From Kribbella amoyensis (GTDB lineage: Bacteria > Actinomycetota > Actinomycetes > Propionibacteriales > Kribbellaceae): a stretch of DNA of 64,000 nucleotides. Below the pieces are notes generated by a model. That model did no database searches. It saw only the letters and a list, made by a program, of their open reading frames with translations, and was not told where the DNA came from. Positions 63,176-64,000 of this stretch are shown here, in pieces. The stretch is taken from positions 3,968,001 to 4,032,000 of the forward strand of contig NZ_VIVK01000001.1 in NCBI RefSeq assembly GCF_007828865.1, written 5' to 3'. Every line of letters begins with the position of its first letter. The first letter of the stretch is position 1. Position numbers and translations under genes: made by a program.

Positions 63176-63622
63176 GTGCATGATCACAGCGATGATCACG
63201 ACAGGGGCCGCAACCGCCACGTCTACCACTGTCCGCTCCGCTGGGGTGACCTGGACGCGCTCGGCCACGTGAACAATGGGCGCTACGTCGACTATCTGCA
63301 GGACGCGCGGGTCGATTTCCTGTTCCGGACCGCGAAGGACCTCGGCGCCGACGACCTGGAGACCGGGTTGCTGGTGGCCCGGCACGAGGTGCAGTACCGG
63401 GCGCCGCTGCGGTACCGCCCCGAGCCGGTGCGGATCGAGTTGTGGATCAGCGAGATCCGGGCCGCCTCGTTCACGATCGGCTACGAGATCCTCGACCTGG
63501 AGCCGCGCCGGACCTACGTGCAGGCGTGGACCAGGCTGGTCCCGTTCGACTTCGGCGCCGACCGGTTGCGCCGGATCACCCCCGAGGAGCGCGAGGTGCT
63601 GGCGAAGTTGGTGGGCGCGTGA
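63176..63622 (+). CDS. 4HBT-type acyl-CoA thioesterase
   Basis: A 148-residue hotdog protein: LRWGDLDALGHVNNGRYVDYLQDARVDFL contains the 4HBT active-site pattern (Asp in GDLDALGHVNN). Then VARHEVQYRAPLRYRPEPVRIELWI and the C-terminal strand. It should hydrolyse an acyl-CoA or acyl-ACP thioester. GTG at 63176 gives a His/Asp-rich start; ATG at 63164 or 63167 is possible. It is divergent from the FabG gene. Confidence 0.88.
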   Translation: MHDHSDDHDRGRNRHVYHCPLRWGDLDALGHVNNGRYVDYLQDARVDFLFRTAKDLGADDLETGLLVARHEVQYRAPLRYRPEPVRIELWISEIRAASFTIGYEILDLEPRRTYVQAWTRLVPFDFGADRLRRITPEEREVLAKLVGA

Positions 63623-64000
63623 GCACGTTCTCGTACCCGGTGCTGGTCCGCTGGTCCGACATCGACTCCTACGACCACGTCAACAACGTCCGGTACTTCG
63701 ACTATCTGCAGGAGGCCCGGATCGCGTTCCTGGCCGAGCTGCTCGCGACCCCGGCGGGCGGGTTCTTCGCCGAGTACCCGTGTGTGCTGGTGAGTCAGAC
63801 GGTGGACTACCTGCGGCCGATCCTGCTCCGGCACCCGCCGTACGCCGTGGACGTCTGGGTGGACGCGGTCGGCGGCTCGTCGTACACGCTCGGCTCGCGG
63901 ATCGTGGACCGCAGCGGCGAGGCCGACGTGGTGTACGCGCGGGCCACCTCGGTCCTGGTCGCGGTGACGGCGGACACGCACACGAAACGGCCGCTGAGCG
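63619..64000 (+). CDS. 4HBT-type acyl-CoA thioesterase (cut by window edge)
   Basis: The visible 127 residues repeat the fold of the previous gene: VLVRWSDIDSYDHVNNVRYFDYLQEARIAFL with the same SDID-HVNN active-site pattern, then VSQTVDYLRPILLRHPPYAVDVWV. The start is GTG at 63619, overlapping the previous stop as GTGA, so the two are coupled and might form a heteromer. The stop lies beyond 64000. Confidence 0.88.
   Translation, partial: MSTFSYPVLVRWSDIDSYDHVNNVRYFDYLQEARIAFLAELLATPAGGFFAEYPCVLVSQTVDYLRPILLRHPPYAVDVWVDAVGGSSYTLGSRIVDRSGEADVVYARATSVLVAVTADTHTKRPLS

Overview
The window is chromosomal DNA from a high-GC actinomycete. Support comes from strong G/C bias at third codon positions, frequent GTG starts, ATGA/GTGA stop-start overlaps, several -10 boxes lying 6-7 nt from the start codon (leaderless transcripts), a PrsW protease, a dynamin-like GTPase pair and a MerR regulator with two DNA-binding domains. 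Gene content resembles the Nocardioidaceae/Kribbellaceae, but that placement is inference. No rRNA, CRISPR array or prophage was seen.

1-9 kb: an edge-truncated GNAT acetyltransferase, a P-loop kinase-like ATPase, a NarL-type two-component system, an exported beta-propeller protein coupled to an ankyrin lipoprotein, and an EamA transporter divergent from a large cyclase/ATPase/TPR regulator. Two tandem palindromes lie between the last two. 9-20 kb: two related short-chain dehydrogenases (one coupled to a SigJ-type sigma factor), a DUF427 protein, VOC proteins, a DHA2-type drug exporter, two exported proteins of unknown function, an Imm5-like protein, DUF2200, an esterase, a YCII protein, a HAD phosphatase and a quinone oxidoreductase.

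20.8-25 kb is the eroded part: a sigma-B/F-like protein lacking region 2, a DUF6766 protein, a GAF-ANTAR remnant, a membrane protein broken by a one-base deletion, and an IS481-family element abutting tRNA-Arg(TCT). The IS has a repeated left end, an older relict end and a duplicated tRNA 3' tip. 25-32 kb holds a candidate nitrogen-compound catabolic cluster: DUF1989, old-yellow-enzyme reductase, PuuE-like deacetylase, PucR regulator, NCS1 permease and asparaginase.

32-46 kb: PrsW, two translationally coupled dynamin-like GTPases (the first with an acidic, repetitive N-terminus of about 640 residues), an SRPBCC protein, an SSB paralogue, a Pr6Pr membrane protein, an ABC-2 exporter operon with a divergent TioE-type MerR, and EttA. 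46.4-47 kb is non-coding and repeat-rich. 47-52 kb: MarR plus FAD monooxygenase, an aminoglycoside-phosphotransferase-fold kinase, an SGNH hydrolase coupled to a second MarR, and YceI. 52-55.6 kb: a TetR-controlled acyl-CoA dehydrogenase/thiolase/SDR operon. 56-59.5 kb: a four-gene ABC operon. 59.6-64 kb: two paralogous double-GNAT proteins, then a MaoC hydratase, a FabG-like reductase and two hotdog thioesterases, the last cut by the window edge.

The most unusual signals are a hairpin repeat family at 46.4-46.6 and 61.6-61.8 kb whose stems show compensatory base changes, the IS481/tRNA arrangement, the region-2-less sigma factor, and the acidic extension on the dynamin-like protein.
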